This document shows positions 1 to 4,356 of a stretch of DNA of 5,510 nucleotides, piece after piece; within the stretch, counting starts at the first letter, position 1; every line of letters begins with the position of its first letter. Made by a program: the position numbers and the translations under genes. The stretch comes from Bacteroidota bacterium (GTDB lineage: Bacteria > Bacteroidota > Bacteroidia > J057): assembly GCA_004292985.1 (NCBI GenBank), contig RDXT01000518.1:1-5510 (forward strand), read 5' to 3'. The notes under the pieces were generated by a model. It was not told the DNA's origin. It did no database searches and saw nothing but the letters and a program-made list of their open reading frames with translations.

Positions 1-369
1 CTGCAATTTACCTACGAAGCCTCCGACAGCACCGAGACCAAACTCCGCAAAGTGGTGCAGACCCTCTACGGCGGCAAAGACATTTCCTTAGGCAAAAAAG
101 CCCGCGAAACCCTCAAAAAAATCAAAAAACTGGGCCTCAGCCACCTGCCCGTCTGCATGGCCAAAACCCAGTATTCCTTCACCGACGACCCCGGCACCAG
201 CGGCCTCGACGGCGGCTTCACCATCCACATAGACGAACTCGCCATCAGCCGGGGCGCAGGCTTTATCGTAGCCGTCTGCGGCGACATGATGCGCATGCCC
301 GGCCTGCCCAAAGTGCCCCAGGCACAGGCGATAGATGTGGTGGACGGGAAGATTGTGGGCGTAAGCTGA
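1..369 (+). CDS. fhs: Formate--tetrahydrofolate ligase, C-terminal part (5'-truncated by window)
   Basis: The enzyme makes 10-formyl-tetrahydrofolate from formate, tetrahydrofolate and ATP in cytosolic one-carbon metabolism. The reading frame is open from base 1 and ends at TGA 367-369, giving 122 C-terminal residues of a protein that is usually about 550 residues. Family hallmarks seen here are the segment LPVCMAKTQYSFTDDP (about residues 52-67), GFTIHIDELAISRGAGFIVA (about 75-94) and the terminal MPGLPKVPQAQAIDV block followed by DGKIVG, which is the normal end of the family, so the 3' end is intact. The start lies outside the window. No convincing terminator follows; the 3' flank goes straight into intergenic repeats. 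It is a housekeeping gene with no evident link to the CHAT/FGS cluster downstream. The identification rests on recognised family motifs, not on a search. Confidence 0.95.
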   Translation: MQFTYEASDSTETKLRKVVQTLYGGKDISLGKKARETLKKIKKLGLSHLPVCMAKTQYSFTDDPGTSGLDGGFTIHIDELAISRGAGFIVAVCGDMMRMPGLPKVPQAQAIDVVDGKIVGVS

Positions 370-375
370 AAACAG

Positions 376-396
376 GGAACAGGGTTCAGGGAACAG
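376..396. repeat. Short direct repeat, GGAACAGGGTTCAG type, copy 1
   Basis: This 21-bp A/G-rich stretch begins 7 bp after the fhs stop and recurs at 798-818 with 20 of 21 bases identical. Both copies are surrounded by further GGAACAG-like words. The pair brackets the non-coding block between fhs and the flavoprotein gene. The function is unknown; it resembles simple dispersed intergenic repeats rather than a coding or regulatory site. Confidence 0.6.
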
Positions 397-403
397 AACC
401 GCC

Positions 404-530
404 GTTTTGCGGGATTTCGGAGCTGTGCGGGGGGCTGCGCGTAATCCCGCCCTGACCCTATGGGCGATGCACCGTGCCTGTGTGCGTATATGATACGCGC
501 CTACGGGAAAAATGGCCCGAAGGCCCCACC
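404..530. repeat. Structured intergenic repeat, copy 1 (shortened)
   Basis: This is the first of three related non-coding elements in the same orientation (404-530, 531-720, 1524-1741). It opens with GTTTTGCGGGATTTCGG. Its 8-bp outer stem is perfect (409-416 with 443-450), and a second hairpin is at 484-489 / 493-498 with loop ATG. It ends with GGCC-CGAA-GGCC. Compared with copies 2 and 3 it lacks the middle and distal part (the GCCGC hairpin and the pyrimidine-rich tract), so it is an internally shortened or degenerate copy. It abuts copy 2 directly. No ORF with family features is present. Confidence 0.75.
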
Positions 531-720
531 GTTTTGCGGGATTTCGGACCTGCGGGGGGCTGCGCGTAATCCCGCTATCGTATAGGCTTTGCCCTTGTCT
601 ATGCGCTTATGTGATAAGCGGCTACGGTCCCAAAGCCGCGTAGCGGCGCAACGTCTGTAGCAAACAGGCCAGCCCTTATTTTTTTCCTCCCCCTTTGGCC
701 CGGAGGGCATACCGATGAGC
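531..720. repeat. Structured intergenic repeat, copy 2
   Basis: This is a full-length copy. Visible secondary structure: outer stem 536-543 / 568-575 (8 bp, perfect), hairpin 604-610 / 614-620 with loop GTG (7 bp), hairpin GCCGC-GTA-GCGGC at 635-647, then a pyrimidine-rich tract from about 673 and a small GCCC-GGA-GGGC hairpin near 698-708. Long stretches match copy 3 at 1524-1741 although the genomic contexts differ. Together with copy 1 and the inverted repeat at 774-792 it fills the fhs-flavoprotein gap (370-807), where I see no gene. It could be a folded RNA or DNA element or a non-autonomous mobile repeat. Confidence 0.8.
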
Positions 721-773
721 CTTCCCAAAAACCCCGCAGCGTTTCAAAGCCCTGACGGGGCGTAATATACCAG

Positions 774-792
774 CAAGGGGTGCAGCCCCTTG
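774..792. repeat. Perfect 7-bp inverted repeat downstream of the flavoprotein gene
   Basis: CAAGGGG and CCCCTTG flank a 5-base loop. The hairpin lies 15 bp beyond the current stop (808-810) and about 40 bp beyond the ancestral stop (834-836) of the minus-strand flavoprotein gene. It is therefore placed where its transcript could end, but no T-tract follows on either strand, so an intrinsic terminator is not established. The palindrome CCTTGTACAAGG (788-799) overlaps it. Confidence 0.5.
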
Positions 793-797
793 TACAA

Positions 798-818
798 GGA
801 ACAGGGTTCAGAGAACAG
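798..818. repeat. Short direct repeat, GGAACAGGGTTCAG type, copy 2
   Basis: This is the second copy of the 376-396 repeat (20 of 21 bases identical). The current, frameshifted stop codon of the minus-strand flavoprotein gene (808-810) falls inside it. The new protein tail is therefore partly encoded by intergenic repeat sequence, which supports the view that the original gene ended before this point. Confidence 0.6.
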
Positions 819-1416
819 GGAACAATAAATCCCCTACACCCCCTGCGACCCAAAAGCCGCCTGGATCTCCTCCAGCGTAAAGCGCTGCGTAATCCTCCAG
901 CGTAAAGCGCTGCGTAATATGCTGCGGGCAGTTCCAGTCGAAGGCCTGCACATCCAGCACCATCAACCGCTCGGGGCGGTGCGGGTAGCCGGCGGGGTCA
1001 ATCTTTTCAAACAGCGCCGGATCATCTTCCAGCGCCACCACGCGGGCTTTGGCATATAACTTCAGGCGGGCGCGGTGTGTGTACGACACGAGGATCAGCG
1101 ACACATTCGGGTTAGTTTGCAGGTTGCCGGTGCTGATATACTGCTTATTGCCGCTAAAGTCCACAAATGCGAGCGTCTTCGGGTCCAGCACCTTCAAAAA
1201 GCCCGCCGGACCGCCCCGGTGCTGGATATACGGATAGCCGTTTTCGCCAATAGAAGCCATGAAAAAATGGTCCTGGTCTTCAATAAAATCCCTTTCATTG
1301 TCACCCAGCCCGGTAGTCACCTGGTTTTTTTCCACCCGTTCGTAGCTGCGGCGGCTGCCGTTCGCTTCCTGGAGGCTTTTCACAGCATCCGTAAAAGCAA
1401 GATGCGCATAGTTCAT
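808..1416 (-). CDS. Pyridoxamine 5'-phosphate oxidase-family flavoprotein with frameshifted C-terminus
   Basis: This is a split-barrel, FMN-binding PNPOx-like protein. Members are predicted cytosolic oxidoreductases, and the substrate here is unknown. The ATG at 1416 gives MNYAHLAFTDAV, the usual family start, and 202 residues; a GTG at 1440 would add 8 residues. Core motifs are FFMASIGENGYPYIQHRGGP (about residues 52-71), GFLKVLDPKTLAFVDFSGN, QYISTGNL and, near the C-terminus, FDWNCPQHITQRFTLE (about 159-174). A 25-bp tandem duplication at 868-917 shifts the frame after Glu174. It replaces an inferred 11-residue tail (EIQAAFGSQGV, stop at 834-836) with 28 unrelated residues ending at 808-810. 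With one copy removed the gene is exactly 186 codons. The FMN-binding core is intact, so some function may remain. The gene stands alone, with structured repeats downstream (404-720) and upstream (1524-1741), and has no obvious link to the CHAT cluster. Confidence 0.88.
   Translation of the reverse strand: MNYAHLAFTDAVKSLQEANGSRRSYERVEKNQVTTGLGDNERDFIEDQDHFFMASIGENGYPYIQHRGGPAGFLKVLDPKTLAFVDFSGNKQYISTGNLQTNPNVSLILVSYTHRARLKLYAKARVVALEDDPALFEKIDPAGYPHRPERLMVLDVQAFDWNCPQHITQRFTLEDYAALYAGGDPGGFWVAGGVGDLLFPVL
868..917. repeat. 25-bp perfect tandem duplication inside the flavoprotein gene
   Basis: Bases 868-892 and 893-917 are identical (unit begins TCCTCCAGCGTAAAGCGCTG). Because 25 is not a multiple of three, the extra copy shifts the minus-strand reading frame near the 3' end. 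Deleting either copy in silico restores a family-like tail and a stop at 834-836. The absence of any difference between the copies suggests a recent slippage event, or an assembly or sequencing artefact. Confidence 0.95.
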
Positions 1417-1523
1417 GATCTGTAGATTGTTGACTGGCACAAAGGTGGGGTATCACAGGCACACCCACTTACCCATACTTCCCCATCATTTACCGATTCT
1501 TCCTGAAGGTGCACGCGCGGATG

Positions 1524-1741
1524 GTTTTGCGGCATTTCGGCCCTGTGCGGGGGGCTGTGTGTAATCCCGCTGCTGTATGGGCCTTGCCCTTATCTATGCG
1601 CTTATGTGATAAGCGCCTACGGGAAATAGGGCGAAGCTCCTAAAGCCGCGTAGTGAGCCGCGTAGCAGCGCAACGTCTGTAGCACGCACGCCGCCCTTAT
1701 TTTTTCTTCTCCCCTTTTAGCCCGAAGGGCTTACACCCATG
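1524..1741. repeat. Structured intergenic repeat, copy 3
   Basis: This copy lies upstream of the flavoprotein gene in the non-coding gap 1441-1902. It matches copy 2 over most of its length, from GTTTTGCGGCATTTCGG to the closing AGCCC-GAA-GGGCT hairpin. The central hairpin is the longest of the three (1598-1605 / 1609-1616, 8 bp, loop GTG). The outer stem has one mismatch (1529-1536 / 1563-1570). The GCCGCGTAG segment is partly duplicated (about 1645-1670). The rest of the gap (1441-1523 and 1742-1873) contains no gene I can support, only the AT-rich palindrome GCATATATATGC at 1748-1759 and the REP-like sequence at 1805-1824. Confidence 0.8.
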
Positions 1742-1804
1742 CCCGCAGCATATATATGCACCATGCTTTTTCCTATATTTTTGATGCCTGGCACACAAAA
1801 CCTG

Positions 1805-1824
1805 CCCTGAGCGCAGCCGAAGGG
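1805..1824. repeat. REP-like CCCTGAGC...CGAAGGG palindrome
   Basis: This 20-bp imperfect palindrome has the form CCCTGAGC-GCAG-CCGAAGGG. Very similar short sequences are common dispersed intergenic repeats in many bacterial genomes (recalled, not searched). It sits between structured repeat copy 3 and the end of FGS gene A. No function is assigned. Confidence 0.4.
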
Positions 1825-1873
1825 ATACAAAAGGGGAAGCCCTTCAAAAATCAAGAAGGCAAAAAAATACAAC

Positions 1874-1902
1874 TCAACCCCGCAAGCGGGACTGAGCTGT
1901 GC
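1874..1902. repeat. Conserved post-stop GC-rich block after gene A
   Basis: Read on the coding (minus) strand, the A stop codon is followed by GCACAGCTCAGTCCCGCTTG and then CGGGGTTGA. Two small hairpins are visible: CTGAGC-ACA-GCTCAG (1892-1906, includes the stop codon) and CCCGC-TT-GCGGG (1879-1890). A T7 run lies about 10 bases further on (1861-1867), so in this last gene of the cluster the block could also act as a transcription terminator. Related blocks follow genes B, C and D. Confidence 0.6.
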
Positions 1903-2628
1903 TCAGAGAGACCGGGCCAGGCGGAAGCCGATGCGGAAGTCCCGGCGGTTGGGGAACCAGAGGTAGCGCGTCGAGACGCGGGCGAGAGCCGCATTGTAGA
2001 GCCAACAGCCTCCTCGGCCCGCGCGGTGCCCGCCATCAGCAGAGCCTCGGGGATTGGTTTGCGGGCCACATGAGTAGTAGTTATACCTGTCAAAGCACCA
2101 CTCCCAGACATTACCGTTGAGGTCATAGAGGCCCAGCGCATTGGGCAGTTTGAGGCCTGTAGGCTGCGTTTCGCCGTAGCTGTCGCCATTATACCAGCCT
2201 ACCTCGTCTAAGTCCGCACTACCGCTGTGCTCGAAGCCCTGGCTGTACTTACCGCCCCGCGCTGCATACTCCCACTCCGCCTCGGTAGGCAGGCGGTAGG
2301 TGGTAGTCTCTTCGGACACTGAGGCTCCTGAAGTGCCCGCAAGTCCATTCAGCCTGTTAATAAAAACCTGACAATCCTCCCATGATACCCGTCCTACTGG
2401 GCGGTCTGCGCCTATAAAATACAACTCCTGCGGATTGGCCCCCATCACCTCCCGCCAGAAGCCTTGTGTAACCGGATATCGACAGAGCGCAAAACTGGAT
2501 AGCGTGACCTGATGAATAGGTTTTTCGTCCTTATACTCATCACTACCCATATCGAAGCTTCCTCCCTCAATGCGCACCATGTGCTGATCGAGAGTGGAGA
2601 GGGAGAGAGTTTGGGTAAGGGTTTTCAT
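1903..2628 (-). CDS. FGS/SUMF1-like C-type-lectin-fold protein A with DGR-type variable C-terminus
   Basis: 241 residues, the last gene of the CHAT-FGS cluster. FGS-domain landmarks in order are HMVRIEGGSFDMG (about residues 16-28), CRYPVTQGFWREVMG (49-63), DRPVGRVSWEDCQVF (75-89), YRLPTEAEWEYAARGG (111-126), LYDLNGNVWEWC (167-178) and a C-terminal RGGCW...GFRLARSL (205-241). The two Cys that bind copper in true formylglycine-generating enzymes, a few residues after GGS[WY], are absent (the region reads LYNAALA), and no EgtB-type HxxxHxE iron motif is seen. The protein is therefore predicted to be a non-catalytic binding scaffold. Residues 201-237 form the hypervariable region. It belongs to the short subtype: like B it lacks the ID...WSV insert found in C and D. 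No signal peptide is seen. The start ATG is preceded by T/A-rich sequence and lies 93 bp after the B stop. The N-terminus (SLSTLDQHM) aligns with B and C. Confidence 0.88.
   Translation of the reverse strand: MKTLTQTLSLSTLDQHMVRIEGGSFDMGSDEYKDEKPIHQVTLSSFALCRYPVTQGFWREVMGANPQELYFIGADRPVGRVSWEDCQVFINRLNGLAGTSGASVSEETTTYRLPTEAEWEYAARGGKYSQGFEHSGSADLDEVGWYNGDSYGETQPTGLKLPNALGLYDLNGNVWEWCFDRYNYYSCGPQTNPRGSADGGHRAGRGGCWLYNAALARVSTRYLWFPNRRDFRIGFRLARSL
1918..2028 (-). other. Putative DGR variable region of gene A
   Basis: These are the terminal 37 codons from His201 to the GFRL motif. Fixed positions shared with B, C and D are R, RG, W, RVS, R, W, P and GFRLA. The others vary: at aligned sites A has CAC, GGC, CTC, TAC, AAT, ACG, TAC, CTC, TTC, AAC, CGC, GAC, TTC, CGC. 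Nearly all are NNC, as expected from adenine mutagenesis of AAC codons. The Cys in RGGCW (TGT) replaces AGT (Ser) of C and D, an A-to-T change. Confidence 0.65.
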
Positions 2629-2692
2629 AAAAATTGGCTAAGCTAAGACGAAAAACAAAACTTGCCGGAGCGGATTAAAGGGAAAATGCACA

Positions 2693-2721
2693 TCAACCCT
2701 GCAAGCGGGACTGCGCTGCGC
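2693..2721. repeat. Conserved post-stop GC-rich block after gene B
   Basis: On the coding strand the B stop is followed by GCGCAGCGCAGTCCCGCTTG and CAGGGTTGA, nearly the same as after A and C. The CCCGC/GCAGGG hairpin carries one mismatch, and there is no strong T-tract, so termination here is unlikely. The block lies inside the putative operon, between genes B and A. Confidence 0.6.
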
Positions 2722-3414
2722 TCAGATGGACTGGGCCAGACGGAAGCCGAGAACGTTGCGCTGGAAGCTGGGGGGCCAGCCATTGCGGCCCGATACGCGG
2801 GTATAAATCAGCGGGTCGTTGTACCAACTGCACCCGCGGAGCACGCGGCTCGCGCCATAAGTAGGGTTGCTGGGATCGGCTTGGTAATAGCCATACCGAT
2901 CTTGGCACCACTCCCAGACATTGCCGCTCAGATCGTATATCCCCAGCGCGTTGGGGGCTCTGAAACCTGTGGGCTGGGTCTCGCTGTAGCTATTTTCTGA
3001 GTACCACCCCACCTCGTCTAAGTCATCGCTGCCGCTGTACTCGAAGCCCTGGCCGTACTTACCGCCCCGTGCTGCGTATTCCCACTCCGCTTCGGTGGGC
3101 AGGCGGTAGCGCAAGCCTGTCCGGGCATTAAGGGTTTGGATAAACATCTGACAATCATCCCAGGAAACATCTTCTACCGCGCGATCAGCACCCGTAAAAT
3201 ACAACTCCTCCGGGTCTGCCCCCATCACCTCCCGCCAGAGCTGCTGCGTGACCGGGTAGCGGCAGAGGGCGAAGGCGTTGAGGTTGACGGTATGGATGGG
3301 TTTTTCGTCATCATATTCATTGCTTCCCATCTCAAAGCTACCCTCCTCAATCTGCACCATGTGCTGGTCGAGGGTAGCCAGGGAGAGATCGGTCAGGAGT
3401 GTGTATGTGGTCAT
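2722..3414 (-). CDS. FGS/SUMF1-like C-type-lectin-fold protein B with DGR-type variable C-terminus
   Basis: 230 residues from the ATG at 3414, chosen because MTTYTLLTDLSLATLDQHM aligns residue for residue with the start of protein C. The frame is open to an ATG at 3453, but that 13-residue extension (MPFCFILFIYAAY) derives from spacer sequence related to the C upstream spacer and is judged non-coding. FGS landmarks are EEGSFEMGS (about 24-32), CRYPVTQQLWREVMG (51-65), DRAVEDVSWDDCQMF (77-91), YRLPTEAEWEYAARGG (103-118), IYDLSGNVWEWC (159-170), RGCSW (193-197) and GFRLAQSI at the end. It is the shortest central region of the four (short subtype). Catalytic FGE cysteines are missing, so a binding rather than enzymatic role is inferred. 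The variable region covers residues 189-226 and has one residue more between W and RVS than the other three. It lies 78 bp downstream of gene C. Confidence 0.87.
   Translation of the reverse strand: MTTYTLLTDLSLATLDQHMVQIEEGSFEMGSNEYDDEKPIHTVNLNAFALCRYPVTQQLWREVMGADPEELYFTGADRAVEDVSWDDCQMFIQTLNARTGLRYRLPTEAEWEYAARGGKYGQGFEYSGSDDLDEVGWYSENSYSETQPTGFRAPNALGIYDLSGNVWEWCQDRYGYYQADPSNPTYGASRVLRGCSWYNDPLIYTRVSGRNGWPPSFQRNVLGFRLAQSI
2737..2850 (-). other. Putative DGR variable region of gene B
   Basis: Variable-site codons are AGC, CTC, TAC, AAC, GAC, GGC, AAT, GGC, CCC, AGC, TTC, CGC, AAC, GTT, of which 12 of 14 end in C. The frame of R, W, RVS, R, W, P and GFRLA is kept. It carries an extra codon (region YNDPLIYT, 8 codons against 7 in the others). 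RGC in place of RGG is a G-to-T change that adenine mutagenesis would not explain, so either the template differs or this is ordinary mutation. Confidence 0.65.
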
Positions 3415-3429
3415 ATATGCAGCATATAT
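3413..3429. repeat. AT-rich inverted repeat over the start codon of gene B
   Basis: Two perfect 8-bp arms (ATATATGC and GCATATAT) surround a single central base. The start codon of B (3412-3414) overlaps one arm. The equivalent site before C (around 4295-4312) is recognisably related but imperfect, and a similar AT-rich palindrome occurs at 1748-1759. It could be an operator or an mRNA structure affecting initiation, or just a conserved part of the duplicated unit. Confidence 0.4.
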
Positions 3430-3465
3430 AAACAGGATAAAACAAAAAGGCAAAAAATCTAAAAC

Positions 3466-3492
3466 TCAACCCCGCAAGCGACTGCGCTGCGC
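3466..3492. repeat. Conserved post-stop GC-rich block after gene C
   Basis: On the coding strand the C stop is followed by GCGCAGCGCAGTCGCTTGCG and GGGTTGA. It has the same order as in A and B, but with a 2-base loss that weakens the CCCGC hairpin. It is followed by spacer 3415-3465 (AAACAGGATAA core on the plus strand), which is related to the D-C spacer at 4297-4335. This indicates that gene plus flanking sequence was duplicated as a unit. Confidence 0.6.
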
Positions 3493-4296
3493 TCAGGTAG
3501 ACCGGGCCAGGCGGAGGCTGAGGTAGTCGTTTCGGCTGTCGGGGTGCCAGCTGTAGCGGCGCGACACGCGGGTGTAACCCAGGTCGTAGTACCAACTGCC
3601 CCCGCGACTCACGCGGTACTCGCCGTCAGCCGGGCCGCTGGAATGGGTTTTCGCTTGGGAGAGGTAGTCGCCGTACCAGTCCTGGCACCACTCCCATACA
3701 TTGCCGCTGAGATCGTAGAGGCCCAGGGCGTTGGGTAGTTTGAGGCCCGGGGGCTGCGTTTCGTCGTAGCTGTTGTCATCATACCAGCCGACCTCGTCCA
3801 GATCCGTACTGCCTGCATAGTCGTAATCGCGGGCATACCTACCGCCACGCGCAGCGTATTCCCACTCCGCCTCGGAGGGCAGGCGATACCCTTTGGAGTC
3901 TGGTATCAGGGAAACGGACCACTTCAGGTGGTCGAAGCTGTTTCTATTTTTGGGGTCTTGCTTATGGGGATCAATCGTATAGGCCGGTTCTAGGCCGCTG
4001 GCTTCGCTCAGACGGTTGCAGCAGGCTAAAGCGTCATACCAATGAACTTTTTCTACCGGGCGGTCTCCCCCCGTAAAATACAGCTCCTCCGGGTCTGCGC
4101 CCATCACCTCCCGCCAGAGGGCCTGCGTGACTGGGTAGCGGCAGAGTGCGAAAGAATTCAGGCGGACTCTGTGAACGGGCTTGGCATCATCAGAAATTGA
4201 TTCCCCTCCCATCTCAAAGCTTCCGCCTTCGATCCGCACCATATGCTGGTCGAGGGTGGCGAGAGAGAGGTCAGTCAGGAGAGCGTGTGTGGTCAT
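3493..4296 (-). CDS. FGS/SUMF1-like C-type-lectin-fold protein C with DGR-type variable C-terminus
   Basis: 267 residues, long subtype. Landmarks are IEGGSFEMGG (about 22-31), CRYPVTQALWREVMG (52-66), DRPVEKVHWYDALACCNRLSE (78-98), an insert with AYTIDP...LKWSVSLIPDSKG (105-136) as in many FGS proteins, YRLPSEAEWEYAARGG (137-152), LYDLSGNVWEWC (193-204), RGGSW (231-235) and LRLARST at the end. The canonical GFR of the last strand is SLR here. The Cys pair of catalytic FGE is absent. The insert distinguishes C and D from A and B. The N-terminal 30 residues are almost identical to B, whereas the C-terminal region differs at most variable sites. The ATG at 4296 lies 60 bp after the D stop. No secretion signal or membrane segment is seen, so a cytoplasmic location is inferred, as for the CHAT protein. 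Confidence 0.88.
   Translation of the reverse strand: MTTHALLTDLSLATLDQHMVRIEGGSFEMGGESISDDAKPVHRVRLNSFALCRYPVTQALWREVMGADPEELYFTGGDRPVEKVHWYDALACCNRLSEASGLEPAYTIDPHKQDPKNRNSFDHLKWSVSLIPDSKGYRLPSEAEWEYAARGGRYARDYDYAGSTDLDEVGWYDDNSYDETQPPGLKLPNALGLYDLSGNVWEWCQDWYGDYLSQAKTHSSGPADGEYRVSRGGSWYYDLGYTRVSRRYSWHPDSRNDYLSLRLARST
3508..3618 (-). other. Putative DGR variable region of gene C
   Basis: Variable-site codons are TAC, AGT, TAC, TAC, GAC, CGC, TAC, AGC, CAC, GAC, AGC, AAC, GAC, TAC, of which 13 of 14 end in C. It retains the most adenines of the four, so it may be closest to the putative template. The fixed positions are kept except GF, which becomes SL. Confidence 0.65.
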
Positions 4297-4335
4297 ATAT
4301 TCAGCATATCTACAAACAGGATAAGTCTAAAAAAA

Positions 4336-4356
4336 TCAACCCTGCAAGCGGGGCGC
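4336..4356. repeat. Conserved post-stop GC-rich block after gene D (shortened)
   Basis: On the coding strand the D stop is followed by GCGCCCCGCTTGCAGGGTTG. It is shortened relative to A-C (the CAGCGCAGT part is missing), but the CCCGCTTGC core and the GGGTTGA end are preserved at nearly the same distance from the variable region. Confidence 0.55.

Noticed and set aside
774..792. Intrinsic terminator for fhs or the flavoprotein gene
   Set aside because: The hairpin is good, but no T-tract follows on either strand, so it is listed only as an inverted repeat.
1049..1425. Plus-strand ORFs across the flavoprotein gene
   Set aside because: They are antisense shadows of a gene with clear PNPOx-family motifs and show no protein-family features of their own.
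404..1741. CRISPR array made by the repeated intergenic sequences
   Set aside because: The units are 120-220 bp, unevenly spaced, internally structured and separated by a gene. There are no short regular repeats with unique spacers.
1756..2120. Plus-strand ORFs over the end of gene A and its 3' flank
   Set aside because: Composition and position are explained by the reverse complement of the FGS variable region; there are no recognisable motifs.
3415..3453. Extended N-terminus of gene B (MPFCFILFIYAAY), resembling a short hydrophobic leader
   Set aside because: The sequence is part of the spacer shared with gene C, where no such leader is encoded. The ATG at 3414 aligns exactly with the C start.
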